Source: Iris pallida
Taxonomy: Eukaryota > Streptophyta > Magnoliopsida > Asparagales > Iridaceae
DNA length: 64,000 nucleotides
Reading direction: 5' to 3'
NCBI GenBank assembly: GCA_029216955.1
Contig: JANAVB010002199.1
Coordinates: forward strand, 19,203,670-19,267,669
The notes under the pieces: generated by a model
What the model saw: the letters and a program-made list of their open reading frames with translations, nothing else
Databases searched by the model: none
Told to the model about the DNA's origin: nothing
Translations under genes and position numbers: made by a program
In this document: positions 25,026-37,752 of the stretch, in pieces
Layout of the letters: each line of letters starts with the position of its first letter
Numbering within the stretch: the first letter of the stretch is position 1

Positions 25026-26612
25026 ATAGCGGAGGTCGTTGTTTATATCTTTCAAGAGCTTGGGACATCCCCCTGTGACCCTCCGGGTTCGAGGAAAACA
25101 TAGGGGCTGAAAGCCTCCTACGCCGTTTGCGAGTTGACTCGGAGACAGACGTGGGACAATTCAGTTGGGGCAAGGGTCTCAGACTCTTCTTTCTTCTGAT
25201 CTGTCAGCAAGGCTCTATCTTCTTTGGTCATCTGTCCGCGAATTTGTTGGAAAGGCTCTTTCTCTTTGCTGTCTCAATCGGTCCACGAGTACCCTCTCTT
25301 TGCTTACTTATTTACAAAGAAAAGATAGATTTTCGAAACGACTCCATTCATTGGTATGCGCGAATCCCATCATGACCTAGAATGAAAAAGAGGTCCGTGC
25401 TACTATAAGGCCTCTAAACTCCTCCCTCAGGACACTGTTGCGTTGCCATGGGGACGGGGTAGCCCCATTTTCTTTTATCCGGACCAGACGATCAAATACA
25501 CAGGATGGATATCTCCCATGTGGTTTGCGCCTACTTTCCTTAGGCGATTCAGGTACCATTCTGATCGCCTCTTTTATGATCTTTTCTATAGGTAGAACTA
25601 CAGTGAGCGGTCTAAACTTCGATCCTTCTTTCTTCATTTTCAAAAAGGGATCAGAGATGGGCCCCATAGCTATGTCAGCGGGGCTGAAAAGGAAAGCGAG
25701 CACGTCTCCCTTTACCTGTCAGCAGGCAGCACAATGAGAACAAAAGTTATGTGGAAGAGTTCTCATCATTTAGCTGCCTACGTGAGAACATTTTTTATTG
25801 GAGCGACAAAAAGGTCGGACTCGACCTTCTATCGCGCAGCAGTTCTTCATACATGTTATAGAGGGTCTGCAACTCGAAAAGAGCTAAAGGGCTTAGCCAA
25901 CTCCAACTCTCGTTCAATCTTCTCGGAAGAAGGGCTTTCGCTTTTTTGCACCCTGTTTTGGTCTTGCAGCTATTTAAATACGTTCTTTGACACATCTATT
26001 AGATAGATGCCCAGAGGAGGATACTAGTGAGTTGTTAAGGAACTTCTTGCATTGCACATAGGGAAGGACGCGCGTAGCACGCGAACTATGTCGCGGACGC
26101 GCGCGCGAAGACCGGACCCTAAATAACCACAAAACATAGGTAATCTCCCTAACATGGGCCGCCCTCCCTCTGAGCCTTCCCGTCCAGTAAGCTGTGCTGC
26201 GCGTACGCGCATGCACACACGGGCGCGGGTACGCACATGCGTACGTACACAGCCTCTGGAGCAGCAATTCAATCAAGGAAAAGCTCCTCTAAGAGAAGAG
26301 AGCCCATATAAGAATCCAAGATATGTTGGACATCAGTGCAGCTAGGAGTGAAGATTCATTCATATAAAGGAAAGTCAGTCCCCAGGAAAAAGACAAGCAA
26401 GAAAGCCCTCACATAGTAAAGAAGGAAGCGGTCATAGAGAAAATCCAACGAAGAATAATAGAATTGAACTGAAGCAATAGGTACGATGGACTGCCTTAGC
26501 CTTTTGGAGGCCATATGAGTCTGACCGTCTGAGCGAAAGCGAGAGCGGCGTAAGTAGCGATCCATCAATGAAATAGAAACAGCTGTCCTCCTCTCATTCA
26601 ATCTTTTATTCG
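25026..26612. other. NUMT, right part
   Basis: Resumes after the ATAGC TSD and runs to the GATACCG-family element at about 26614. It holds a matR fragment on the minus strand (25545-25703); the remainder has mitochondrial style but I recognise no gene. Open frames at 25127-26006 are fragments without start or family signature. Confidence 0.65.
25545..25703 (-). pseudogene. matR: matR fragment (mitochondrial group II intron maturase)
   Basis: matR is encoded in a nad1 intron of plant mitochondria and helps splice group II introns. About 53 codons on the minus strand read like the N-terminal region of matR, including KKEGSKFRPLTVVLPIEKII and KEAIRMV at the start of its RT-like part. After the ES at the right of this block (from 25544 down) the frame stays open to 25377 but no longer resembles matR. 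The join may be a mitochondrial recombination or happened after transfer. In the nucleus it has no maturase role. Confidence 0.75.
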
Positions 26613-26613
26613 G

Positions 26614-27021
26614 GGATCGTACGATACGGTTTAACATGTCCCGATTTGACTGTTCGATACCGACAGTCAGAGGTCTTTTTTCAGTTAATTAGGTAAAGAA
26701 AATCTAACGAAAAATACCAATTAGCAAGTGTGTAAAAGCATAATAAAGTTGTAAAACTTTATATATCACAGGTAACCAACAACAAATGTGACTATTATTT
26801 CGATTGCAAACTATTAAGAACCAACATTGAAAATACTTAAAGTTATACCTAAATGTATAAAATATTTTTTTCTTCAAAAATTTAATAATAATTATTTGCT
26901 TTTGGATGCTAAAAATTTGGATAGACCGATACGAAACAACTGATAATGTCGATATCGCCGATACCGATACTCATAGGAAGTACGTTCTATACCGATTCCG
27001 ATAGTGATAGTGAGAACCTTG
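26614..27021. mobile_element. GATACCG-family MITE, left end truncated
   Basis: Right end GAACCTTG and core match the other copies (AAACTATTAAGAACCAACA, TATACCTAAATGTATAAAA). The left terminal repeat is incomplete and abuts the NUMT, so no TSD can be read. Confidence 0.7.
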
Positions 27022-27116
27022 TTCTATCTATTTTGGAACATACTGACAGTTATATATACATAATAATGTGAGGGTGATTTGGCAATTTAATATGGCAGAA
27101 ACTATAGATTTGCTCC

Positions 27117-27511
27117 CAGGGCCGATCCTGGGTAAGCCAGACAAGCCATCGGATTTGGACAACCCCCGACAACCCCCAGCTCCCTAGGTTCCTAAGTTTT
27201 CAGTTCTCCGTCAATAGAGCATTTGCGGCCTACCCAAACTACTTATCAGTTGAACTGACAATCTCTCATGTCCATATTTTCAGTTAACACTGGGAATGCT
27301 TCGAGTAGTTTAAGAGACAGGAGAGGAAGTCGGAATTCGAGCTACACGTCGCCGTCAGAATTGGAGACTTCGACGCTGCCTCCAACCCCACTTGCCGTCA
27401 ATTTCAGGGACAAACACTCCCGAACATGATATCATGTATTTTTGGAGTCAAGAGAAAGAGGCAACCAAAATTAGTTCCGACTAGAACAACTCAATCCCCC
27501 GGACGGCCCTG
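27117..27511. mobile_element. hAT-type MITE, CAGGGCCG family (395 bp)
   Basis: Left end CAGGGCCGATCC, right end CGGACGGCCCTG; flanks TTTGCTCC and TTTGCTGC match at 7 of 8. Confidence 0.8.
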
Positions 27512-27519
27512 TTTGCTGC

Positions 27520-27842
27520 CAGACCATTACTCTACATATCTTGAAACACACCGAGTGTAAGGATGGAAGATTGTTCATTGTTTTTGAGAATGTAATCACG
27601 TATCAGATTATTTAGCTAACATGAATATGTTGACGTCGAAGGGCCCTCTGTCCCTGGCTTTTCGACAAGATTGAAACATGCTAGATATTTTCTTACCTAT
27701 ATGATATTCAAGATCTCAAGTGATTGTCTCACTCGAACATTACAGTCCTTCCATCATAGGAATTAGCCTGACTGGCTTCCATCAGCAAGCAAACCTAACA
27801 ACAGCAGGCATTTAGCACCCCCCTCTTTTCAACTGTCAATAT
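27520..27842. other. no gene seen
   Basis: Unremarkable AT-rich DNA between two MITEs. Confidence 0.6.
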
Positions 27843-27850
27843 CCCAGTGA

Positions 27851-28569
27851 CTCAGGGTGTGATTCGAGCTGAACCGGACCGGCCCTCACCCATTAAAATT
27901 CGGTCCAATCGGGCTTGGTCCGGGCTCAGCCCGGCCCGGTTCAACTAGTGGGCCGGGCCCGGTCCGGTTTAACTCCAGAAGACCCAGCCCGGCCCAGTGA
28001 CCCGGTCTGGGTACGGCTGGGCCGGTCCGGGCCGGGTCGTGGATGGGCTTGGGCGGGCCGGGTTCGGGCCGGTCCGGTTTAAGTTGGAATTGATTGAGAA
28101 GGATGGAATTGTTTGTGTTTGAAATGAAAGTTTCATGGCAAATTTATAGAATTTTTTGGAAGCCAAATGACCCCCCATACCCTCAAAATAGAGTTGTTGT
28201 AAAGGATTTTTGGTCATTTTGGTCAAAAAGACCAAAATATCCCCTATAACGGTCATAAAACGGTCACAAAATGGAAGTATTTTGGTAAAAGGGGAACAAT
28301 GATTCAAATTTTTTTTTGCAAAATCCGGTTCAGCTGGTCGGACCGGGTCTGGCTCGGGCGTGGGCGGGCCTGACCGGGGCGGGCTGAACCGGGCCTAACG
28401 TTGCTATAAAATAAAAAAAAAAAAAAAAAAAAAAAAAATCACACCGGTCCGGGCCAGGCCGGGCTTGGGCTCGGGCGGGTGAACCCGGCCCGGACCGGAT
28501 TCACTAATGGGCGGGCTCTGGCCGGGCTTGCTGCGGGTTCGGGCCAAACCGGCCCATGTAACACCCTGA
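27851..28569. mobile_element. GGCCCGG-rich foldback MITE
   Basis: Ends CTCAGGGTGTGATTC and ACACCCTGA are inverse of each other; flanks CCCAGTGA and CCCAGTGT match at 7 of 8. Both ends carry dense GGCCCGG and CCGGTCC words; the core has ORF-free AT-rich DNA and an A run at 28411-28438. Confidence 0.6.
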
Positions 28570-28577
28570 CCCAGTGT

Positions 28578-28912
28578 GGCAACAGAGAAATGCTACTGAC
28601 TTTAATTGCTTGTGTCGTGTTGTGTCGTGTCCAATACTTGTAATGAGGACCATTGTCATAGAGTAATATATCACAATTTTCAACTTGTCCTGTTCCATTT
28701 TGTGCCAAACAGGAAACCCTCAATAGTCACTTCATACTCCATTTTCATGTACTAAATAATTACAGGGTTAATTAAATTTTGGATCCCGGAAACATTCGAA
28801 AATTAATGTTCGGGCCTAGATATCCAGCTTACAATTTGGGTAATGAGATGATAATTGACCTTGTGTTAGACAATCCAAAATTTGTTAATAAATATGTTAG
28901 TATTAATTAGAC
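28578..28912. other. no gene seen
   Basis: AT-rich DNA, nothing recognised. Confidence 0.6.
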
Positions 28913-28915
28913 TTA

Positions 28916-29794
28916 GAGCATCTCCAACCCTATTGTCTTGTTAAGTGTTGTGAGTCTTAGGTGGCTCCTATGTGGCATAGCCACAAGACAATGTCTTGTT
29001 TATGTGGCAAAATTAGAGCATCTCCAACCCTATTGTCTTGTTTTGTGTTGTGAATCCTATGTGGCATGAGGGACAAGACAATGTCTTGTATAGGTGGCAA
29101 GGTTATATTCACAAATGACAATGGGTTTAAAAAGTCATCTCCAATGCAAAAGTATTGAGAAGACAATACAAATAATTTTTTACAACTTCCAAGACAACTT
29201 TTACTCTTCTACTTCTTTTTTATAAATATTTTTATTCACAAATGATGATGTGGACATAAAGACATTGTGAAGTGCATTGTCTAGATCTAGACAACCAACT
29301 TCACATTGTCTTTGCCATGTCATTGCCATGTCAACTCCACACTTTATTTCACATTTGCATTGGAGAAGTACTTTTGGAAAAAATGGTTGTCATTCCTATG
29401 TGGCAACCATTTTTTTCAAACTCACAATAGGGTTGGAGATGCTCTTATATCTCAAAAGACAATGAAATAGAAAAACTCTCTCCAATGCAAAAGTATTGAG
29501 AAGACAATAAAAAATATTTTTTCCAACTTCCAAGGCAACTTTTAAGACAACTACTCATCTTCTTTCTTTTTTCTAATATTTTTTATTCATAATTGATGAC
29601 ATGGAAGAGAAGACATTGTCAAGTGCATTGTCTAGAACAAGACAATCAACTTTACAATTTCTTCTTTAATTTTTGCCACATAAGTTTCACAATTGACTTG
29701 ACAATTGCATTGGAGAAGAACTTTTGAATAAAATTTTGTCATTCCTATGTGGCATTAACTTTTTTCCAAAGTCACAATAGGGTTGGAGATGCTC
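28916..29794. mobile_element. Tourist-like (PIF/Harbinger) MITE, outer copy
   Basis: Ends GAGCATCTCCAACCCTATTG and its inverse; TTA TSD on both sides (28913-28915, 29795-29797). About 447 bp once the inner copy and its duplicated TTA are taken out. Confidence 0.88.
29016..29444. mobile_element. Tourist-like MITE, inner copy of the same family
   Basis: Same ends and same internal words (CTCCAATGCAAAAGTATTGAG) as the outer copy. TTA on both sides (29013-29015, 29445-29447). Inserted in the left part of the outer element. Confidence 0.88.
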
Positions 29795-29944
29795 TTAGGA
29801 TTCCAGAAACATTTTTATCCGTCTTGGGTTACACGGATTAAACTTTTCTCTCATGATACAAATCTTAAGTTGTACATCTTCAAAATCCAACCGCTACTTT
29901 TTGGGACCCAAAGCCTAATTAACTCATAGTTACATACATATATT

Positions 29945-30547
29945 TAGGGGTGAGCATATAACGGTTGAAAACCGAAAACCGAACCGAACCGAAATATGAC
30001 AAACGGTTCGGTTTTTCGGTTATCGGTTCGGTTTACGGTTTAAAATTTTGAAAATTTGAAATAACGGTTCGGTTTTCGGTTCTTCATCCGAAAAATCGAA
30101 CCGAACCGAAAACCGATTTAGATTTAGTAATTTATCAAACTACCCACAATATACATATACTAATGTTTATTAATCCCTAACTGAGCGCACTCTCTTCTCC
30201 TATTCTATGTCGGTGCTTCTTTGAGCACTCTCTCTATCTACCCTCAATCTATATATACTAATATCTTTCACTCTATGTAATATAACAATTCATAAATACA
30301 ATAATGTCATATATTTTTAAAAATAATTTTTATTTAAATAGGCTCATTTTGCTAAAAACTTGAAGGCCATGCACATTGGTCCATGAAACCGAACCGACCG
30401 AAAACCGAACCGAATTAATTCGGTTCGGTTTTGTTCGGTTTTTATAAAAACGGTTCGGTTTTCGGTTTTGAGAAATACGGTTTACGGTTATTTCGGTTTT
30501 CACATATTCGGTTCGGTTTGAACCGAACCGAACCAATGCTCACCCCT
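29945..30547. mobile_element. Mutator-like MITE, TAGGGGTGAGCAT type (603 bp)
   Basis: Exact 9-bp TSD ACATATATT (29936-29944, 30548-30556). Ends TAGGGGTGAGCAT and ATGCTCACCCCT; subterminal GGTTCGGTTT words on both strands. Relative of 15108-15959. Confidence 0.9.
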
Positions 30548-30765
30548 ACATATATTAAATATACGTTATTTAGCAAGAAAACTAGAACTCAATTATACAG
30601 ATCAATTTGGCTTCCTGCACATTCTTACGAGCAAAAGTGATTAAAAAAAAAAAAAAAAAAGATGGACGATACTACGTTGCCCGCAAGTTTGAACCGCAGT
30701 TCTGGCCCACGGGCCACGTGTCATCATTCAATTGGGTGGGGGGATGGGTGAGCCCCGAAAGGCAT

Positions 30766-30823
30766 AAGGAAGGGGGTGGGGGTGGGGGTGGGGGTGGGCG
30801 TGGGGTGGGTGGGGGGTACTCAT
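30766..30823 (+). repeat. G-rich (GGGGGT)n tract
   Basis: Runs of 3-6 G separated by one or two bases; could form a G-quadruplex on the + strand. Lies about 470 bp past the F-box stop codon (the gene is on the minus strand). Confidence 0.8.
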
Positions 30824-31290
30824 ATGACTTACAATGCGAAACACTGAATTTTACAATGTAATTTGATCAAAATGCTAACAGGCAGAACTTGACAAAAAAA
30901 AGATACAACAAGGGTATTGCACTAGGCTACAACCACATATTAATAACGAGGTTAGAACCTTCAGTTCCATAGTGAGAGTAGCAGTAGTTCCTGCATAATA
31001 CCTTCTGCTGTCCTGGTAACCATACTATTATGCTCTATACAAGATTAACGAGAACATAATAGACAATCACGAGTATACTTAACAAAATGCCCTCATTGTA
31101 ACAAACAGCTAAACAGTACATCATCAAAAGATGATCACATTAATACACAACAATCGCCAAACTCCTATACATAAGCTTTTAGGGCTGTAACAACTGGTCA
31201 TTATTGTAACATTTTTAAGCATGGGGTCTTCAGAAAGTCTGCTATACTGAAGGTAGGCATGACTGATTATTGTCCACAACAAGATTAGGA

Positions 31291-34200
31291 TCAATTCCTA
31301 AATCCTAGATTTAGACAGCCCTCATCAAACAACTTTCCATAGTCTTGTCCAAGAGAGAGAGAACTCACTTCGTCCTGGCGCCAGAACCAGTCCTCATACC
31401 TGTACCACCTCATGAGGCCTTCATCTGTGGTCATCCTCTGGCAAGTAGTGCATGACTGACTCATGCAATGGTAAAACTCGCGAAGCCTCGACACCTTCCC
31501 CAGAATGGTTTGGTCCAGTTCCCTGATGATATGCTTCCTCCCCAAGGGTGTAAGGTTTTCCAGCAGCAAGCAGTGAGAGATGTTGAGAACCTCTAGGTGG
31601 TCCATGCAGTCCAAGATAAAAAGCAAAGCCTCCTTTGTCAATATAGAGCAGCGCACACTCAAGATTTTGAGCTTTGGGAGGTGAGAAGCGATTGTTGAAG
31701 CAAACTGCACGTCAAAAGTGCCCATGACCTTAAGAGAGGAGAAGTTCTTGCAGCTCCTACCTATTTCCTCCATTATATAAGGGGGATGGGCAATGCTAGG
31801 CATCGTCAACGATTCCAGTTCTTGCCATCTGTGGATAGCTTGGCATATTCCCGTTTTTGTGATCCGGTTCCAAGCTGGTAATACAAGACGCTTTAGATGA
31901 GGGCACCTGTTTTACAAGAAAATAGTATCAATTTTATGCTTCAGATTTCATGCATGACTGTTAGACAACCATTAAGCAGACATTTCAAGATTTGTATACA
32001 TTAGTACAAGTCCTTCATATAACCAAGGTTTGCAGTACCGGACCGTTGCTATGAGTATCGGAATCAGCGGTTTCGGATCGGAGTATAGAATTTTTTTGGT
32101 ATCTGAAAGGAAATAGTTATTAATAAATTATTAAAAGTTAGAAAAAATATTTATACATTTAGGCATAATTTTAAGTATTGTCTGTGTTGTTTCTTGGTAG
32201 TTTTGAAATCGAATGAAATAATAGTCACCTTTGCTGATTGGTTTACCTACAATAAATACGTTTTACTAATTTACATGCTTTTACAACCTTAATGTGCTTT
32301 TACGCACTTGTTGATTGGTCTTTTTCGTTCAATTTTTTCTGCCGAATTGACCCGGAAAGAGACCCCCCCCCCCCCCCCCCCAACCAGTATCAAATAGCGA
32401 TCGGTATCGGATCAGGACATGCCAAACCATGTCGGTATCGTTTGTATCGTATCGGTATCGAATGATACTGCAAAGTATGGATATAACGAGGTAAGAAATT
32501 AGAAATCTATGTTTTCAGTATACCTTTATGATATAGAAGGTACTAAACATCCAAGTACCCATGAGAAAATAATGTAGTAATGTGCATCAAGATAATACCT
32601 CATTTACATAGCACACTATAATGGAAGGATAGTTTCGAACTTACGAGTTAATATGGATATATTTGTAAACATGAATTACTGGTGAGCATTTCCAAACAGT
32701 TATATACTAAATGTAACCTGGGAACACACCATCCTTTTCTGCCATAGGTATCTCTAGATCCTACCTTAATATCTTCTGGATTTCCTCATGAGTCATGATA
32801 TAACTAAAGAACTGCTTTTACACATGGAAAGTTATAATGACACTTACAATTTGTTTGTTCCAGTCCAATCCATGCCTAATGATGTCAAATCAGAAATCCA
32901 ACTATGCAACTATTTACCACATTCTCTTGCTCGTAAGTACTCTAAAACTACTTGGTTGCCTATGTATTTCTTCAACTCACATTCATTTGCACATAAGTAC
33001 TCTGAAGCTATCTGGTTGCCTATGTATTGCAATATCAAATTTGGTTTATTTTGTCCTCCTTATAAAACTGTCTCAATACGAACATGCATTAGTTTCTGTA
33101 TCGATGGTAATTGTTTCAAGAGAAAAGCCTTAAATGATCCATCTTCACCAATCTTTCTTTTTAAGAACAATTCTCTTTGGACTGCTCGTCTCTTTGCATT
33201 GACGAAGAGACCTCAAAATCTTCTCTCTTCACTTCCCATTATTATGTCCCTCTCTTTCACATATTTGATCGACGACGAACAAGCTGGAATGTATATATAT
33301 TGTTGAAAGTTGGTGATAGGTATAAAAAGACACCAGCAGGTGCATGGTGTTGGATATGGCTCACGTTCGTACAGAGTGCTAAGGGCGATGTCCGAAGAAT
33401 TGTAGAATTCTGGCAGAATTCTGGACGGGGCATGGCTGCCTAGGCCGATTTTTAGAACAGTGACAACACATGGCCCTTTATATCTTTAGCCCGACGAAGG
33501 ATTAGACCATCTACTACAAACTACTACCAGTAGCTATTATATAAACATAATATTTACTTAAGAATCTATTTTGTGTATGTAACAGAAGGCAGATGTATAT
33601 GATTGTATATGCGTGTAAGAAGCACTTACAATTGTAGGTCTCTCTCTTTCCCAGTATCAAAAAATAGGAAGTATCTCAATTCAAACAAATGAACAATTAA
33701 TGGACAAAGTTTTAGGATACATGTACAATATGCAATGTTAGGTAGTTAGGCTAGGCCCCTAAGATAAGTAGGACACTACTCTGAGATCCAGTTGATCCAG
33801 TTGGGCCGGGCTGGACCGATTGGGTTTTCTGACCGTTCCAAACTTAGAATTTTATACAGGGCTGGCCCAAATTTTGGATAACAGTACCAGCCCAAATTAA
33901 TATATATAACAACAAAACTGACTTCATCCCAAATTTTGGAGCCGGAAATATATATTAATTTATCTCATATTCTCTTTCCTTTATTATTTCCTAAATATAA
34001 TATGTTCTTGTTGAGGGCTTCCATTTTGGTGCCAAAAGGTCTCTAAGGATCGAACTTGCAACCTCACACCCATTCATTCACACAGAGAGAGTAGACCCTA
34101 TGATAAGGAGATAAGATGAACCCATAAAGAATCTTACACCAATGGCCATTTCTCATATTCGCTTCTCTACCAATAAAACAAGACACTTTGTTTAAAAGTA

Positions 34201-35642
34201 ACTAAATTGAACAACATTTATTGTGGTGAGTAATTCAATTATTTAATATTATTACATTCAAAACTAATGAAAAACAACAAGTAATACATAAAGTTATGCA
34301 TAAATGTAACAATATTTTCTAGTTTTTTTCTAAATAGTTTCCTGTTATTTTTTGGCTTCCTGAAACCAAGAACTCCAAAAAACTCCGACACAAAACTGCT
34401 TAAACCACCGATAACAATACTCATAAGAAGGGTCGAAAACATTTCGATACTATGAACTTTCAAAAATAGACTATACTTGTAATTTCATTCACTACATATA
34501 TCATGTTTCATATAGAAGGTGAAAAGCTTGGCATTCTCATTTCAACTATACGCAATGAACATAAATACTTCTATGAGGAAATGGGGGCACCTATACATCT
34601 CAGATCCTCGAATACGCTTTAAACTTCACAGATAGTGCTGGATACACCTTGTGTAGTGATGGATACATCTTGTGTCATAATTTTCACAAAACATAACACC
34701 AGGACACCTATACATCTCAGATCCTCGAATACTCTTGAAACTTCGCAGATAGTGCTGGATACACCTTGTCTCATAATTTTCACAAACACTAACACCACAT
34801 CTGTAACATATCCATTATGTATACCTTACAATGCCATTGTCATTAAGGACAACAAAGATTAATGATGCTCGTCTGATAAGCTCCATAATTTATCATGATT
34901 CTGGATGTGTGTTGTCATAAATAGATCTATAAATTCGAGTACATACATGCATGCATATGTATAGCATACAGTATCCTATTTTCATTTTTTCATATACATA
35001 TCCATGTAGCAAAGTATAATGGGATATGAGCCAATGGCTCATACAATAGAATGAGACATGCCATGTTGCATTTTAAAATATTTTCTCCTATTGGTCCAAC
35101 ATGGCAATGGCTCTTTTTCTCCTATATTATGACCATGTGTCCAAAGAACTAGTTAAAATAAGATAAAAATGAGGTTGCAGCTATTACAACTTCAGCACTA
35201 AAAATTATATGATAATCATATGTAACCTCCTTCTAAAGAGGGAATCCAAAAGTACAGATACAAAAGTAGGGCACCAACATCAATACCTTTCAGCAATGTA
35301 ACTCAGGTGATCGTCCTTCATGTACAGATTGAAGTGGAATATCAAGGAGGTGATATTTCCACGACTGAGAGCCATTGCAATCCGCAATAACTTCGTCAGC
35401 GTCCTGTCAGATCTGTCATCCACCCAGATATACGGTGAAGCTCTGGTTGGGATAAAATTGGATTTCAGATGCCCCAGATCAAGTACATTCCAAAGCCATG
35501 GATCAGAGCAAGCCAAACGCCACGAGCGACAAACTCGAGAGACAGGGGCCAACTCAATCATGTTTAGCTCCTTAAAAACCTTTACTAGGACATCATTATC
35601 CATTTCCTCCCATCTTTTAACAGCAGATTTGATTTCGGCCAT
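31291..35642 (-). CDS. F-box/LRR protein (At3g48880-like)
   Basis: Likely the substrate-binding subunit of an SCF ubiquitin ligase: the F-box binds SKP1-like adaptors, the leucine-rich part would bind the target. Two coding exons on the minus strand, 35642-35287 and 31906-31291, join in phase (AG|G, Arg) across a GT-AG intron of 3380 bp; 323 residues, close to the roughly 310 of the Arabidopsis relative. F-box at about residues 9-55 (RWEEMDNDVLVKVF, VSRVCRSWR, DPWLWNVLDL). The LRR region follows, with LKVLSLRC-type repeats as LKILSVRCS and HLEVLNISHC, and a C-terminal Cys-rich SQSCTTCQR. I chose the MAEIKS start because the family starts just before the (V)xRWE motif; an upstream ATG at 35675 would add 11 residues. 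The intron contains a GATACCG-family MITE (32024-32479). Confidence 0.9.
32024..32479. mobile_element. GATACCG-family hAT-like MITE in F-box intron (456 bp)
   Basis: Ends CAAGGTTTGCAGTA and (other strand) CATACTTTGCAGTA; flanks CATATAAC and GATATAAC match at 7 of 8. Carries a C run at 32364-32381. Confidence 0.8.
32488..35286. other. rest of F-box intron
   Basis: No second gene recognised. A 172-codon frame at 32788-33306 contains an internal duplication (TGGTTGCCTATGTATT twice) but no family signature. A direct repeat of about 70 bp, 118 bp apart (34588-34660 and 34706-34775), shares CTATACATCTCAGATCCTCG. A worn GATACCG relic lies near 34240-34460. Confidence 0.6.
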
Positions 35643-36757
35643 CCTAATGAATTCGCAAATCTGAGAGAACAGCAAAAAATTGTAGCCTTAATATCCATAA
35701 GAATGGCATCAGGATAGCAATAGAAGATATAACATACTGAATGGAGAAAGCTACCACTAAGACAGAGTAAACATTTCACAGAGTTAGCATCCATATAGAT
35801 GGAGTTTCATGCAATCATTCTACTAGTGTGCAACTAAGATAAAGAACCGAGCAAACCATATTTGAGTGAACCTAGAAAAGTAAAATTTAGAGGTAGCAGT
35901 TTTAGTAAATTAAGGAAAGGAATACAAAACACGATACCATAGGTACTCGACACTCTTGAATCACACAGAAACAAGTTGTTCAAGGTGTAAAAAAGAGGAT
36001 GATTTGCCTATAGGAATACAATATGAAATAAGCACAGTACAAGGGAGAGAGAGATATTGCAACAGGTAACTAAAAGCAACTAGCAACTTGTATTCCACGG
36101 ATTGCCTCATTTTCTGACCTCACTAATATCCACTTAAAGCAATATTTTTCAGTATACATCTAAAAATACCTCCCAACTTTAATAAGATGTGAAGCCACAC
36201 AATCCCAGAAGAACTGTCACAACACAAACTTTCTACCTTGAAACCCACCATAGGACAAAACTCTACTACTTGGCCTTCCAACAATAATGAGAATCTCCAA
36301 GAATGTAACATTCTCAAAATGGATTTAAAATGTCACCAAACCCATCAACATCGGAATATGTTGATTAAGAAGGCCCTTCATCGATGTTACCTAATATAAG
36401 AATCTGAATCCTTAAGATGCAGAAAGTATCAAAAGGACCTACAAGATTTGAAACGGGTGGATCATCAACAATAAATCATGCCACTATAGAGGATGGTGTC
36501 AACAGAAATGATGCAATAAATGACATTTTGACACAACAATCGATAAAAAACCTTTAACCAGAAAAACCAACTAGCAGTAAAGGACCTTCTTGATGGCTTA
36601 GAGTGGGCAAAAAAATATGACAATGTGCAGGAAGTAGGTTGTGGGAAGGATGCAAACAGACCTGAGAAACATAGACATGAAAATGTGAACTTGTACATCG
36701 TGGAGAGAACAGCAATTGGTAAACTGCAACCACTGGTGTATACAGTTTAGCATCCAC
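35643..36757. other. upstream region of F-box gene
   Basis: AT-rich, no coding region recognised; should include the F-box promoter, but I see no site I would name. Confidence 0.5.
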
Positions 36758-36833
36758 TCATGTTTGTTTTCGTAGTGTTTTGCACTTGCTCATTGTATTT
36801 TTTTCTCTATGGTTTACTATTGTTGTTCTTTGT

Positions 36834-36872
<39 letters not shown>

Positions 36873-37160
36873 ACTGTTTCTCTTCGCAGTGTCTCTCTAT
36901 TGTTTTTCTGGTCTTTATCTTTTGACATCTCTTCTCGTGAGGTAATATGCTTATTTTTGTTACTATCATTGTTGTTTAGCCCTACTTTTTTCACCCTTTT
37001 TTTCACTTTATGTAACAAGTTGTACATGTTTCATATGCTTCAACTCAAGGAAACGTATTAGAGTTGATGGCGTTAGTGGGTTTATGTCGCATTGGATATA
37101 CTTGTATCAGGAAGACTCATCTTATATTGTTTTGTTTTGTTTTTGGACAAGGTAAATATT
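36758..37160. other. pyrimidine-rich DNA with (CT)n
   Basis: (CT)n microsatellite at 36839-36869; no gene. Confidence 0.7.
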
Positions 37161-37169
37161 ATTTGTCCA

Positions 37170-37498
37170 GCACATGCGTCGGAACTTTGTTACAACTCAT
37201 GCGCCACTCACTCTCCACGAAACTCGGCATCCTTCACGACGTACTTGACACCGTTCTCAGCATCCAATTCGGTGCGTCCCGCCCGTCCTCCACGCCATGC
37301 TAACCTGGCCATAACCTCCAGCTTTGGCAAGATCACTGCAACATGGTTGTGAACTTGCACATCTACGAGCATGGCCGCCCACAGCCCACCAACTTCCCAC
37401 AGGAATCCAGACGGGCATGTCTTGAGAATACCTCGTAAATTATGTGTCGTTATCGAACCCGTCCGACTTGGGGATTTATGTCTCCACCTCCTTGCCAC
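37170..37498 (-). pseudogene. unrecognised GC-rich gene fragment
   Basis: A 96-codon frame on the minus strand (37498-37208) in unusually GC-rich DNA reads like real protein (GFLWEVGGLWAAMLVDVQVH, NHVAVILPKLEVMARLAW, LDAENGVKYVVKDAEFRGE) with mixed composition and no repeats. I do not recognise the family. It has no clear start, no matching neighbour exon, and ends against a (TA)n(GA)n tract, so I take it for a captured or broken piece. Confidence 0.35.
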
Positions 37499-37509
37499 TA
37501 GACCTAAGA

Positions 37510-37512
<3 letters not shown>

Positions 37513-37590
<78 letters not shown>
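37513..37590. repeat. (TA)n(GA)n microsatellite
   Basis: TA tract followed by GA tract; (TA)n returns at 37697-37750. Confidence 0.95.
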
Positions 37591-37593
<3 letters not shown>

Positions 37594-37596
37594 CGT

Positions 37597-37694
37597 GGTC
37601 TGTTTGGTTGTACGTTTAAACTCAGTTTTCTGAGTTTAAACGTACATACTGTAGCAAACAACGTTTGGCAACTGTTTTTCCAAATCTTGTTTCA

Positions 37695-37752
<58 letters not shown>

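Noticed and set aside
25127..26006. NUMT frames as possible nuclear genes
   Set aside because: Mitochondrial style, several overlapping frames, no promoter or splice structure visible.
32788..33306. 172-codon frame in the F-box intron
   Set aside because: No recognisable domain, AT-rich, internal duplication; likely chance.
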